64,000 nt of DNA from Candidatus Cloacimonadota bacterium. GTDB taxonomy: Bacteria; Cloacimonadota; Cloacimonadia; Cloacimonadales; JAJBBL01. The notes under the pieces were generated by a model. It saw only the letters and a list, made by a program, of their open reading frames with translations. It did not search any database and was not told the DNA's origin. The position numbers were made by a program, and so were the translations under genes. The first letter of the stretch is position 1. Every line of letters begins with the position of its first letter. Below, in pieces: positions 1 through 7,808 of the stretch. Location of the stretch: assembly GCA_019429305.1 (NCBI GenBank), contig JAHYIR010000002.1:156290-220289 (forward strand), given 5' to 3'.

Positions 1-282
1 GCTACAGACGGGGCAATAATGCTCTTTGCCCGACGCAATATCCCTATAATCCATATTTTCAGACCACAGGTAGTTGCTGAGCGATATGGACTGGTTGTAG
101 ATCCAATTCCATTACCGGAAGTAGGTACAGGGAAAGTGTTCATTTCTGAAGTTAACAATACGACTGTAGCTGCAATTTGTTTAGGTATCTTGCTGCTCTG
201 TTTGATAGTAGTAATTATCTTCGATCGCTATGACAGACATTTCACAACCAATATTATAGATCCAGATCAGGAGCTTATATGA
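1..282 (+). CDS. C-terminal part of a membrane protein, possibly poly-gamma-glutamate system protein (PgsW-like)
   Basis: This reading frame is open from the first base, so the gene begins outside the window and only its last 93 residues are seen. The visible part has a short region ending in a PLPEVGTGKVF-like stretch, then a single strongly hydrophobic segment (about 17 residues, starting near VAAICLGILL) and a charged tail. The 'IPIIHIFRP...YGLVVDPIPLPEVG' pattern resembles, from memory, the C-terminal region of the PgsW-type proteins that accompany PgsB and PgsC in gamma-polyglutamate synthesis; I could not test this. Its stop codon overlaps the next start by 4 bases (ATGA), so the two are co-translated. 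The name is tentative; a membrane protein of unknown role is the safe reading. Confidence 0.5.
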   Translation, partial: ATDGAIMLFARRNIPIIHIFRPQVVAERYGLVVDPIPLPEVGTGKVFISEVNNTTVAAICLGILLLCLIVVIIFDRYDRHFTTNIIDPDQELI

Positions 283-2198
283 TTTTTTCTAACATCTCCA
301 ATAATCTCAAATCTTTCTTACTTCTGTGTCTATTCTTGGTAGTAGTAATAACAACTGGATATTCATTTATTGAAGCCCAATGGCGGATAATAAACTTCAA
401 AGAACATGGTACTCGCCGAATAGTTGAACTAGACGATAATCGTTGGTTCTTCTATCGTTCAGAACCAAATCGTGAACTTGTTCTTGATATCGAAGGTGGA
501 AGAATAATGATTAAATCGGCAGTCAGACAGGATGTACCCGCTCTGACCTATCAGGTTAAAATCAATAATGCCTTTCGTAACTTTACCGTTATTCGTCGCA
601 GCGAAAGTGGCGATTTTGTGGTGATGGAAGATATCCTATTAAATCTGGCACCAGGAAGACATACGATCAGTATCTCAACGACCAATAGATTGGCATATTT
701 TAAAGTTTTCAGAGAAGAAGAGGTTTGGACTGTTCCGACAGTAAGAGCTGCCTTTGAACCGCAAGTATTTATCAGTGAATACACTCTCAAATCAGAAGAT
801 AGTGAAAACCTCTATTATTCAGCTAGCCCAACTACTCCCTTAGAGTTCATAGCAACAGGTCCCAATACAATAACAGGGTTCAGTAGATTTCTCATAAATC
901 AAACCCAAACTGAGGGACAATTCGACATAGAGGTTAATGGTATTATTATAGAAACTGTCACTATACCAAACAGAAGGACTGGTGCCTATTGGCTGGAACA
1001 AGTCCCTGAACAGGCTCTTTCTATTGGAAGAAGAATAGAATTCTCTCTACCTGTTGGTGAACATACAGTTCGTATCATTCCTAGTTCAGGTCATTACTTT
1101 ATATACCGTCTTTTTATGGATACACCTGAAGAAATACCACTCACTTCAGATCCTGAATATGATATGGGTTCTTTTTTGGAGCCAACTATTTTTCAAAGAT
1201 CTCTCACAGGGTTACGAGCAACCTTTGGCTTAACTTTTGGCTATAATGATAATATTTTTTCTCTCTCAGATTATGACAGAGATAGATTTGATGATGGAGA
1301 ACAAATATTATCATTTATTGAGACTGCTGATGATCTGATCATCAATCCTTCACTCAGATTACGATATCCTATCAATTTCGGTGAATTAACCGTGGAGCCC
1401 TATATCAATGCCAACTACTACCAGTATCTGAGCAATTCTGATAAGTCCAATTTCAGTATTCTAACAGCGCTCTTTAATAGCTATCAAGGTTTTAATCTGA
1501 ACCTCTATTACGGTTACTATGGCGATCTGTATGCCAGAGATTACCGATATCGAGATCCCGAAACGAGTGAACCGATAGATTATGAAAAATTTGAGTATGA
1601 GAAGAATCTCTATCGTCTCTATTCCTATTTTTCTTTAACGAGATATGATACACCACTCCTCTATTACCAAATTGAGGAATATTTCTATAATGAATTTTTC
1701 ACCGAATATGATGGTGTAGCAACCACTTATGGATTAGGTTGGAGGCGTTCTTTTCCTACTTTCTATCTAAGATTTTTCTATTATTACAGACAATTCGAAC
1801 CCTCAAATGTTTCTTATAATATAGATGAGGTTGTCATTAGTGATCATATAACAGATCCAGCGTATGAAAGTAACATCTATGATCTTCAATTCCGTAATAA
1901 AAGGATAAACCTCATTAATAACTATGATTTCAGACCCTATTTTGGGTTTAGAGTAGAAAACAGATACTATCAGACAGAGCTTCCTGTGGAAGTTGCCCCT
2001 TTTCAGAGCACAAGAGAAGAAAAACGTTACCGTATAAACCTTGGCTGTGATCTATACTTAGTAAGAAATTTAAACATAATTCTTGACTATAAACATTACC
2101 TCCGAGATGTTCATTCTGAAAATCCAAATGTAGCAAAGTACAAAGATTATCGGCAGAATGTTTTCAGCATAGATTTCGCCTATACGGTAAACTTTTAA
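279..2198 (+). CDS. outer-membrane beta-barrel protein with periplasmic beta-domain
   Basis: 639 residues. An N-terminal hydrophobic segment (about residues 10-30) looks like a signal peptide. Residues about 35-290 form a beta-rich, soluble-looking domain; residues about 305-639 alternate aromatic and polar residues in the manner of transmembrane beta-strands and end in an aromatic residue (VNF), the usual C-terminal signature for BAM insertion. No family is recognised. The start overlaps the stop of the preceding membrane protein by 4 bases, so the two are translationally coupled. If the upstream gene belongs to a gamma-polyglutamate system, this protein could be the outer-membrane route for the polymer, but that is inference from position only. 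Confidence 0.7.
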   Translation: MIFSNISNNLKSFLLLCLFLVVVITTGYSFIEAQWRIINFKEHGTRRIVELDDNRWFFYRSEPNRELVLDIEGGRIMIKSAVRQDVPALTYQVKINNAFRNFTVIRRSESGDFVVMEDILLNLAPGRHTISISTTNRLAYFKVFREEEVWTVPTVRAAFEPQVFISEYTLKSEDSENLYYSASPTTPLEFIATGPNTITGFSRFLINQTQTEGQFDIEVNGIIIETVTIPNRRTGAYWLEQVPEQALSIGRRIEFSLPVGEHTVRIIPSSGHYFIYRLFMDTPEEIPLTSDPEYDMGSFLEPTIFQRSLTGLRATFGLTFGYNDNIFSLSDYDRDRFDDGEQILSFIETADDLIINPSLRLRYPINFGELTVEPYINANYYQYLSNSDKSNFSILTALFNSYQGFNLNLYYGYYGDLYARDYRYRDPETSEPIDYEKFEYEKNLYRLYSYFSLTRYDTPLLYYQIEEYFYNEFFTEYDGVATTYGLGWRRSFPTFYLRFFYYYRQFEPSNVSYNIDEVVISDHITDPAYESNIYDLQFRNKRINLINNYDFRPYFGFRVENRYYQTELPVEVAPFQSTREEKRYRINLGCDLYLVRNLNIILDYKHYLRDVHSENPNVAKYKDYRQNVFSIDFAYTVNF

Positions 2199-2212
2199 GG
2201 AAGAGTGATTAT

Positions 2213-2500
2213 ATGATGCACAAAGAGACAGATCGGGGTAGAATACGAGAATTTCTCGACCTGCTTGGTGAAGAGCGGTATGACCTGCGCAAATATAATA
2301 AACCTGTTCTGGTTTATAAAGTTGAGGATGAGACAATTTATTATTCTATGTGGGAAGAAGACCTGCTTAATAGATTTGGGTTGAAAAATGTAGATGGCTG
2401 GGACTATAAAGAAGACACTATCTTTTGTCCCGATTGGATTATCGGCATTGAAAAGGACGAGATCCTTGCAGTCCTTGATGATGACGAAGAGAAAGAATAA
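2213..2500 (+). CDS. small acidic hypothetical protein
   Basis: 95 residues, acidic, with a run of Asp/Glu at the end (DDDEEKE). It starts 14 bases after the barrel gene and is preceded by an AGGAAGAG ribosome-binding sequence, so it is likely the last gene of the same operon. There is no signal peptide or membrane segment, which suggests a cytosolic protein. The Trp-rich middle (YYSMWEEDLLNRFG, DWIIGIEKDE) does not match a family I know. An ATG-ATG pair at the start leaves the first residue uncertain by one codon. Confidence 0.6.
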   Translation: MMHKETDRGRIREFLDLLGEERYDLRKYNKPVLVYKVEDETIYYSMWEEDLLNRFGLKNVDGWDYKEDTIFCPDWIIGIEKDEILAVLDDDEEKE

Positions 2501-2505
2501 CTAAC

Positions 2506-2660
2506 CTATTTCATCACCGCTTTTTCTAATGCTTCTTGTACGGCATTCATAATTGCCTTACTACTACCTGTAGCTCCCGTAACGATCTCAAAATTAAGTG
2601 ATTGTTCTATAACTTTGGACAATATTTATCAATTAATTCCCCTATAGTCATCTACTGTTC
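2506..2660 (-). pseudogene. decayed C-terminus of an FMN-binding-domain protein
   Basis: Read on the minus strand, the last 30 codons before a TAG at 2508-2506 encode ...FEIVTGATGSSKAIMNAVQ... and a short helix. The VTGAT(G/V)xS motif is the FMN-attachment signature of FMN_bind domains (as in RnfG/NqrC and small reductases). Upstream the frame is broken: two in-frame stops occur near 2627-2632, while a neighbouring frame reads GELIDKYCPKL, as would be expected after a frameshift. No start codon or full domain remains. It is a gene relic lying between two plus-strand genes. Confidence 0.6.
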
Positions 2661-2728
2661 TTTTCATTATCAAGCCATAGATCAACCATATAGTTTCTTT
2701 CAAGATTAACTCCTATTAAACCGTGTGG

Positions 2729-2748
2729 GGGCAATTCATGAATTGCCC
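2729..2748. repeat. GGGCAATTCATGAATTGCCC palindrome, copy 1
   Basis: A perfect 20-base palindrome, flanked by extra Gs. A second, slightly divergent copy lies 112 bases downstream. It looks like a short REP-type intergenic element, and there is no T-tract to make it a classical terminator. Confidence 0.7.
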
Positions 2749-2840
2749 AGCAAATCATAATTTTACATTCAAAGGTTCTTGAGGAATTTGAAGCAGGATT
2801 TCAATATTTAACCCCTTTAATAACTATTACAACAAAAAAA

Positions 2841-2858
2841 GGCAATTCGTGAATTGCC
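2841..2858. repeat. GGCAATTC-GT-GAATTGCC palindrome, copy 2
   Basis: Two 8-base arms around a GT centre, followed by two more Cs. It is the same element as at 2729-2748 with the centre CA replaced by CG. Confidence 0.65.
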
Positions 2859-2945
2859 CCTACTTAGAAAATATCTCATAGTATCTATTAGATACCTTAA
2901 GTTACTGATCATCTTTGTGTTATGCATTAGCTTAATATCTTTTTC

Positions 2946-2995
2946 CATTAGGAAGTAATATAGTCGGATCTATCCGACTATATTACTTCCTAATG
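2946..2995. repeat. 50-bp inverted repeat, 24-bp perfect arms
   Basis: Arms 2946-2969 and 2972-2995 are exact reverse complements around a CT centre. The inner core AGTCGGATCTATCCGACT is shared, with a compensating base-pair change, with the hairpin at 39267-39290. There is no T-run on either side; its function is unknown. Confidence 0.85.
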
Positions 2996-3101
2996 TTTGA
3001 GAATAACTATCAATCAGCAAATTCTTGACACATATAGTAAGGGAATGAAGCCTGTTATCATAAAAAACAGTAATCATTTAAGGAGTCGTTTTCAGTTAAG
3101 A

Positions 3102-5516
3102 ATGAGGATCAGGGTTGGCTTATTAATTATATTAGGGCTTTTTTCACTAACATCATTGTCCTATGCAGAGGAAATTGAATTATTAGATAATGTTCAAGAA
3201 CCTGATTCTCTTGATGTTCCTGTAATACTCGATGATATTTCAACAGCACTTGTAGAACTAGATTCCTTGCTATATTCAGCAGACGATATCTATTATGATG
3301 TTATCAATGAAAAGATTATCCTCACTTCTAATGCTACAATGAGATATCATAGTTCTAATATTAAAGCTAACGAGATCATAATTGATCTGGCAAACAATCA
3401 GGCGAATACAAAGGGTGAAACATGGATGCAGGACGGCACTCAGGTCTTGTTTGGCACAGATGTCAGTTATGACATAGCAACTACCAATGGTGTGATACAT
3501 AATGGTGCTAGTAGGTTAGAAAAAGGGTTCTATTATGGTAGAGAAATACGAAAAGTGAGTGAAGATGTCTATGACATAGATCATGGATACTTTACAACCT
3601 GTGAGATAAAAGACCCGAATTTCTTTATTTATTCAGGACGGATGCGTCTTTTTTATCGAGATAAAATTGTCGCCAAACCGATCATCTTTTTTGTGAATCA
3701 CTTTCCGATTTTGATGTTACCTTTTGGCACGTTTTCCGTAAAAACAGAGAGGGCAAGTGGGATATTAGTACCTGAACCGGGATATAATTCAGTAGATGGA
3801 AAATTTTTAGAAAACATCGCCCTTTATTATGCTTACGATGATTATGCGGAAGTAACGACGGCTCTTGACTGGCGGGAAAGGACTGGCTGGGAAGCACGAT
3901 TAGAGAGTAATTACATTAGAAGATATTATTTTAACGGTAGTTTGTTAGCTCGTTATCAACATAGAATTGACTCTCCTTATAGTTCGCGTCAAGAGTGGTA
4001 TATTCGGGGAAGACATCATAGTGACTTCATTGACCGCTCTACACTCGATGCTAATTTAGAGTTTATGAGCAGTAGGACTATCTGGGAAAGTTCCGATATT
4101 ATTGATGAAAGATTGATGGAACGGGTAACCTCTTCAATTGCCTATAGAAGACCTTTTTTCTCAACCACTTTGAGCTCCGGTGCAACTTACACTGAGATAC
4201 TAACAGACAATACAAAGCAGTTGATATTACCAACTCTCTCCTTTTCTTTGCCTTCTAAGCCAGTCTACGAGCTTTTCACAAGAAAAGAGACCGGTTTCGT
4301 TGATGCTTGGTGGAGTCATTTCAGTTATTCATACAGCTTTAGGGCTGTTCACTACGGATTTATTACTGATCCAAATCCAAGTTTAGCGGATATCCTATAC
4401 AAAAATACTAAAGATCCGGAGGGAAATTACATCAACCAACATAATGCCGGAATTAGGCATACACTCGGTTTATCCTACAATAGAACCTTTTTTAATTGGA
4501 TGAATTTCAGCCAGTCATTGACCGGAAATGAAGTTTGGTTTGATCGTGACCGAGAAGGGAAGATCTTGGTAAGAGGACATGATTATGGTACTAATACCCG
4601 TCTTTCTGCTCCTTTATATGGAATGGCTTCATTCCCCAATTTCAAGATCAGAACTATCAGGCATATTGTTACCCCGTCAGTCGGTTTTAATTATTCTCCT
4701 GATTTTACAGAGAATCAACGTTTCTTTTCCTTTAGCGGCATCAGTTTAAATTCCTCGTACCGCAGGAGAACCATTAATTTCGGACTCGATCAAAAATGGT
4801 CTATGAAATATCATGAAACTCTTACAGATCGAGACCGTGCTTTAAACGATGTACTCACTCTGAATTCAACTATTTCCTATGATCTGGAAAGAGAAGGGAA
4901 AGCATTTTCTGACATTAATCACTTTGCAGGATTTCGTCCCGGCACAATTTCACTACCATGGTTCAACTTCAGATACTCCACCACCGGTTCTGCCCGTCAA
5001 GATGCCTATAGTTTCGATATCCTTAACTGGAGGATATCCAATACATTAAGTATCTCAGGAGAAAGACCATATTATAACTATTTTCCTCAAGAAAAAAACG
5101 TTTTCTTTACCGGTGCTGCCTTTCAACCGGAAACAAGAACGGAACAGATAGCGGAAGAAGACTTACGAGATACTGCTCGGGACCTGTCTCAACTAAGCCA
5201 ACGATATCCTTGGGATTTAACCTTTAATCATGATTATTCGCGGGTGACGGCAACAAACTTTTCTACGAGTAATCTCCGTTCTTCACTCTCTTTTAGATTA
5301 ACATACAACTGGTCAATAAACTACAATAATTATATCAACTTGGAAAGAAACGAACTGATCTCACAATCATTATCGATCAGTAGAGATATGCCCTGTTGGA
5401 AATTACTTATCAATTGGTCTAAACAGGGTGATTACTGGAATTTCCGAGTAATGTTCTATAATATTCAGCTTCCTGAGACTTTACGCCTAAGACACACAGA
5501 ATATCGAAGAGGATAG
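3102..5516 (+). CDS. lptD: LPS-assembly protein LptD (OstA/Imp)
   Basis: Outer-membrane beta-barrel that with lipoprotein LptE inserts lipopolysaccharide into the outer leaflet. From this start the protein is about 804 residues. It has a clean signal peptide (MRIRVGLLIILGLFSLTSLSYA), an N-terminal OstA-type domain with the YYDVINEKIILTSNATMRY strand pattern, then the conserved VNHFPILMLPFG / ERASGILVPEPGYN region that opens the barrel, and a C-terminal barrel of roughly 500 residues. The frame is open upstream; ATG at 3045 and TTG at 2997 are alternative starts, but only the 3102 ATG gives a normal signal peptide n-region, although its ribosome site is weak (AGGAG at 3081-3085). The phosphatase gene follows after 5 bases. 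LptD implies that this lineage makes LPS. Confidence 0.88.
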   Translation: MRIRVGLLIILGLFSLTSLSYAEEIELLDNVQEPDSLDVPVILDDISTALVELDSLLYSADDIYYDVINEKIILTSNATMRYHSSNIKANEIIIDLANNQANTKGETWMQDGTQVLFGTDVSYDIATTNGVIHNGASRLEKGFYYGREIRKVSEDVYDIDHGYFTTCEIKDPNFFIYSGRMRLFYRDKIVAKPIIFFVNHFPILMLPFGTFSVKTERASGILVPEPGYNSVDGKFLENIALYYAYDDYAEVTTALDWRERTGWEARLESNYIRRYYFNGSLLARYQHRIDSPYSSRQEWYIRGRHHSDFIDRSTLDANLEFMSSRTIWESSDIIDERLMERVTSSIAYRRPFFSTTLSSGATYTEILTDNTKQLILPTLSFSLPSKPVYELFTRKETGFVDAWWSHFSYSYSFRAVHYGFITDPNPSLADILYKNTKDPEGNYINQHNAGIRHTLGLSYNRTFFNWMNFSQSLTGNEVWFDRDREGKILVRGHDYGTNTRLSAPLYGMASFPNFKIRTIRHIVTPSVGFNYSPDFTENQRFFSFSGISLNSSYRRRTINFGLDQKWSMKYHETLTDRDRALNDVLTLNSTISYDLEREGKAFSDINHFAGFRPGTISLPWFNFRYSTTGSARQDAYSFDILNWRISNTLSISGERPYYNYFPQEKNVFFTGAAFQPETRTEQIAEEDLRDTARDLSQLSQRYPWDLTFNHDYSRVTATNFSTSNLRSSLSFRLTYNWSINYNNYINLERNELISQSLSISRDMPCWKLLINWSKQGDYWNFRVMFYNIQLPETLRLRHTEYRRG

Positions 5517-5521
5517 TCATT

Positions 5522-6109
5522 GTGTTAACTGCAAGATTCTCTGGCGCAGTCTTTCTTGACCGTGATGGGACGATCAATAAGGACAGTGGATATATAACTC
5601 ATCCGGAGGATTTTAATATCTTTCCTTTTGCAGGTGAAGCAATAAAGATCTTAAATGACCTGGGATTTTTAACCCTTATCGTCACCAATCAATCGGGAAT
5701 TGCTCGAGGATTTTATACTTTTAATGACTTAGGAAAAATACATACAAAGATGCTGTCTCAATTAGCAGAACATGAAGCAAAAATCGACAAGATATATATC
5801 TCCCCCTATTTTCATGAGGGAACAGTAGAGCCGTACAATGTATCTCACATAGACAGAAAACCGAATCTTGGTCTTTTTTATCAGGCACAGAAAGATTATG
5901 AATTCTCAGTGCAAAAATCTTTTATGATCGGAGATCGCTATACCGATATTGAGTTTGGGAAAAGAGCCGGACTGACTACGATTCTTGTCTTGACCGGTGA
6001 TGGAGAGAGTGATTTTTTAACTAATCGCCATAATTGGATATATAAACCAGATTATATAGTCAAGAACCTTTTAGTGGCTGCAAAATTGATCAAAAAACTT
6101 AATAGTTAG
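5522..6109 (+). CDS. HAD-family D-glycero-D-manno-heptose-bisphosphate phosphatase-like protein (GmhB-like)
   Basis: 195 residues, the usual GmhB length. HAD motifs are clear: FLDRDGTIN (nucleophile and acid Asp) near residue 12, IVTNQSG (motif II) near 60, RKPNLG (motif III region) near 120, and IGDRYTDIEFG (motif IV) near 140. GmhB removes the C7 phosphate of heptose 1,7-bisphosphate during LPS core precursor synthesis, which fits the position 5 bases after lptD. Oddity: the zinc-knuckle ligands found in E. coli GmhB (CPHH...CDC before RKP) are replaced here by SPYF...HID. It starts with GTG. An imidazoleglycerol-phosphate-type or other HAD phosphatase is possible, but the overall pattern is closest to GmhB. 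Confidence 0.8.
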   Translation: MLTARFSGAVFLDRDGTINKDSGYITHPEDFNIFPFAGEAIKILNDLGFLTLIVTNQSGIARGFYTFNDLGKIHTKMLSQLAEHEAKIDKIYISPYFHEGTVEPYNVSHIDRKPNLGLFYQAQKDYEFSVQKSFMIGDRYTDIEFGKRAGLTTILVLTGDGESDFLTNRHNWIYKPDYIVKNLLVAAKLIKKLNS

Positions 6110-6115
6110 ACACGT

Positions 6116-6140
6116 TTAAGAGAACTGAGATTCTCTTTTA
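6116..6140. terminator. weak bidirectional terminator between convergent genes
   Basis: Arms AAGAGAA (6118-6124) and TTCTCTT (6131-6137) with a 6-base loop, preceded by few As and followed by TTTTA. It sits in the 34-base gap between two convergent genes. The stem is short and AT-rich, so this is tentative. Confidence 0.4.
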
Positions 6141-6143
6141 TAG

Positions 6144-7076
6144 TCAGATGTTACTTGTCTTTTCAATAGAAATGTTATCTTCTTTACCCTGTTTTCTGCT
6201 TTGATTGACAATAAGCTCACCAATCAAGCCGATAGAGAAAAACTGTAACCCTACCATAATAAGCAGGATACTCACGAACAGCAAAGGTCTGTTGTAGAGT
6301 GGCATCCCGCCAAAGAATTTCAGATAAGAAAGATAGAGTCCGATCAGAACACCTACTAATGTTAAGAAGAGTCCTAAACCACCAAAGAGATAAAGAGGAC
6401 TACGGACATAATTGGTAATCAACTTTACTGTAAGTAGATCAAAAAAACCACGGAAAAACCTCTCTTTACCGTATTTAGATTTCCCATAGGGTCTTGGTCG
6501 GTGTTCGACTTCAATTTCTGTCACTCTGAACCCTTTAGCTGCAGCCAAGACAGGAATATAGCGGTGCATCTCACCGTAGATATCGAGCTCCTTGACAACT
6601 TGTAAACGATAGGCTTTAAAACCACAGTTAAAGTCATGTAGTTTGATCTTGAAAAAAAGAGCAGTAAAAAAATTGAAAAATCGGGAAGCCAGTCTTTTTC
6701 CAAATGGATCATGTCGCTTCTTTTTCCAGCCGGAGACTAGGTCATAACCATCCTCAATTTTTTTGATAAACGTTCCGATCTCTTGTGGATTGTCTTGTAA
6801 ATCGCTATCCATAGTAAAAACAATCTCTCCCGATGCTTGTGCAAAACCACTTTGCAAAGCTGCTGCTTTACCGAAATTCCGTCTTAACTTAATTATCTTT
6901 AGTGAGGGATCATTCTCGGCCAATTTTTGTAGAATCTCAAAACTCGTATCATTACTACCATCATCAACAAAAACCAACTCATATTCATGTTCTTTAATTT
7001 CAGCAATAATTTCTTTGTATAGTTGTTCTATACTTTGAGATTCATTTAAAACAGGTATAACAAAGGATATCTTCAT
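6144..7076 (-). CDS. family 2 glycosyltransferase, polyprenyl/dolichyl-phosphate-sugar synthase type
   Basis: 310 residues. The GT-A domain has FVIPVLNES at the start, VFVDDGSND (residues ~35-43), RRNFGKAAALQSGF and the catalytic TMDSDLQDNP. A KYGKERFFRG juxtamembrane stretch and two transmembrane segments (~residues 230-255 and 265-290) follow. This is the layout of DPM1/GtrB/ArnC-like enzymes, which transfer a sugar from a nucleotide donor to a polyprenyl or dolichyl phosphate at the cytoplasmic membrane. It is the last gene of a minus-strand run, 15 bases after the kinase-like gene, and next to a geranylgeranyl reductase; together they suggest synthesis of a lipid-linked sugar. The sugar cannot be told from the sequence. 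Confidence 0.85.
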   Translation of the reverse strand: MKISFVIPVLNESQSIEQLYKEIIAEIKEHEYELVFVDDGSNDTSFEILQKLAENDPSLKIIKLRRNFGKAAALQSGFAQASGEIVFTMDSDLQDNPQEIGTFIKKIEDGYDLVSGWKKKRHDPFGKRLASRFFNFFTALFFKIKLHDFNCGFKAYRLQVVKELDIYGEMHRYIPVLAAAKGFRVTEIEVEHRPRPYGKSKYGKERFFRGFFDLLTVKLITNYVRSPLYLFGGLGLFLTLVGVLIGLYLSYLKFFGGMPLYNRPLLFVSILLIMVGLQFFSIGLIGELIVNQSRKQGKEDNISIEKTSNI

Positions 7077-7091
7077 TACAAATCCTCACAT

Positions 7092-7715
7092 TTATCGAGT
7101 TATTGGCATAATTATTGATGCAAAAGACATTACAACACCTGTTATTATAGGCATCTTAACATTATCGTTGATGGGTAGATTTACCATTTCTGATATCGTT
7201 GCAGCTAAAGCACCAATTAAGGACATAGTAGGATGTAAACCGAAAATAAGGGCGTAAGCAAAACATGAAGCGAAACAGGCTATAGATCCCTCTAAGCTCT
7301 TTGAAGTACCCTTAATTTTTCGATAACCATAGCGAATACCAAAAATCGCAGCTAAAGTGTCACCTAAAGAGAGGAAAGACAAAGCAGCAAAAGCGATCTC
7401 TCTGGGGAAAAGTGCAATAGAGAAAACTGTTGCAGTCAATAAATAGGAGGCACCGGTCAAGTCATGCATCTCGTGTTTTCGTAACATAATGCCGAAAATT
7501 TTATAAAAAACACGCTTAAAAGATTTATTCTCTAATCTGATCACCTCGAGTATAATAGCACCAAAGGCAAATGGGAAAAGAATTAAAATAGCTAATATTT
7601 TATTGTATCCGAGAATATATCGATAAGAAAGAGGTAATGCAATAGAACTTATATGGATTGATTTACGGTAGAGTTCTTTAATTTCGCGGTGGGTAAGTAT
7701 TAGTCCTTTGGCCAT
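7092..7715 (-). CDS. CTP-dependent polyprenol/dolichol/phytol kinase-like membrane protein
   Basis: 207 residues with about five to six hydrophobic helices. The region LSLGDTLAAIFGIRYGYRKIKGTSKSLEG matches the conserved block of the dolichol kinase (Sec59) / phytol kinase (VTE5) / CTP-dependent diacylglycerol kinase family: GD(T/A)xAAxxG...R...GKSxEG. Such proteins are often loosely annotated as phosphatidate cytidylyltransferase, but the CDS motif of CdsA and the TPID-like motif of archaeal CarS are not seen. It likely phosphorylates an isoprenoid alcohol with CTP. It lies between the geranylgeranyl reductase (93 bases upstream) and the GT2 gene (15 bases downstream). Confidence 0.75.
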   Translation of the reverse strand: MAKGLILTHREIKELYRKSIHISSIALPLSYRYILGYNKILAILILFPFAFGAIILEVIRLENKSFKRVFYKIFGIMLRKHEMHDLTGASYLLTATVFSIALFPREIAFAALSFLSLGDTLAAIFGIRYGYRKIKGTSKSLEGSIACFASCFAYALIFGLHPTMSLIGALAATISEMVNLPINDNVKMPIITGVVMSFASIIMPITR

Positions 7716-7808
7716 TTAGACACTCACTAAGCTATTAATAGTGTATCACAGGCATTTTTCCCGTGACTTTTCGAATCTCTTATCACCATAGATATGACCT
7801 ATTATAGA

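Larger units (their letters stand above)
2661..3044. other. gene-free region with palindromes upstream of lptD
   Basis: No open frame with a plausible start is visible. The stretch is AT-rich and holds two GGCAATTC palindromes and a 24-bp-arm inverted repeat (annotated separately). A TTGACA at 3025-3030 is a possible -35 element, but no convincing -10 box follows, so I do not call a promoter. Confidence 0.4.
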
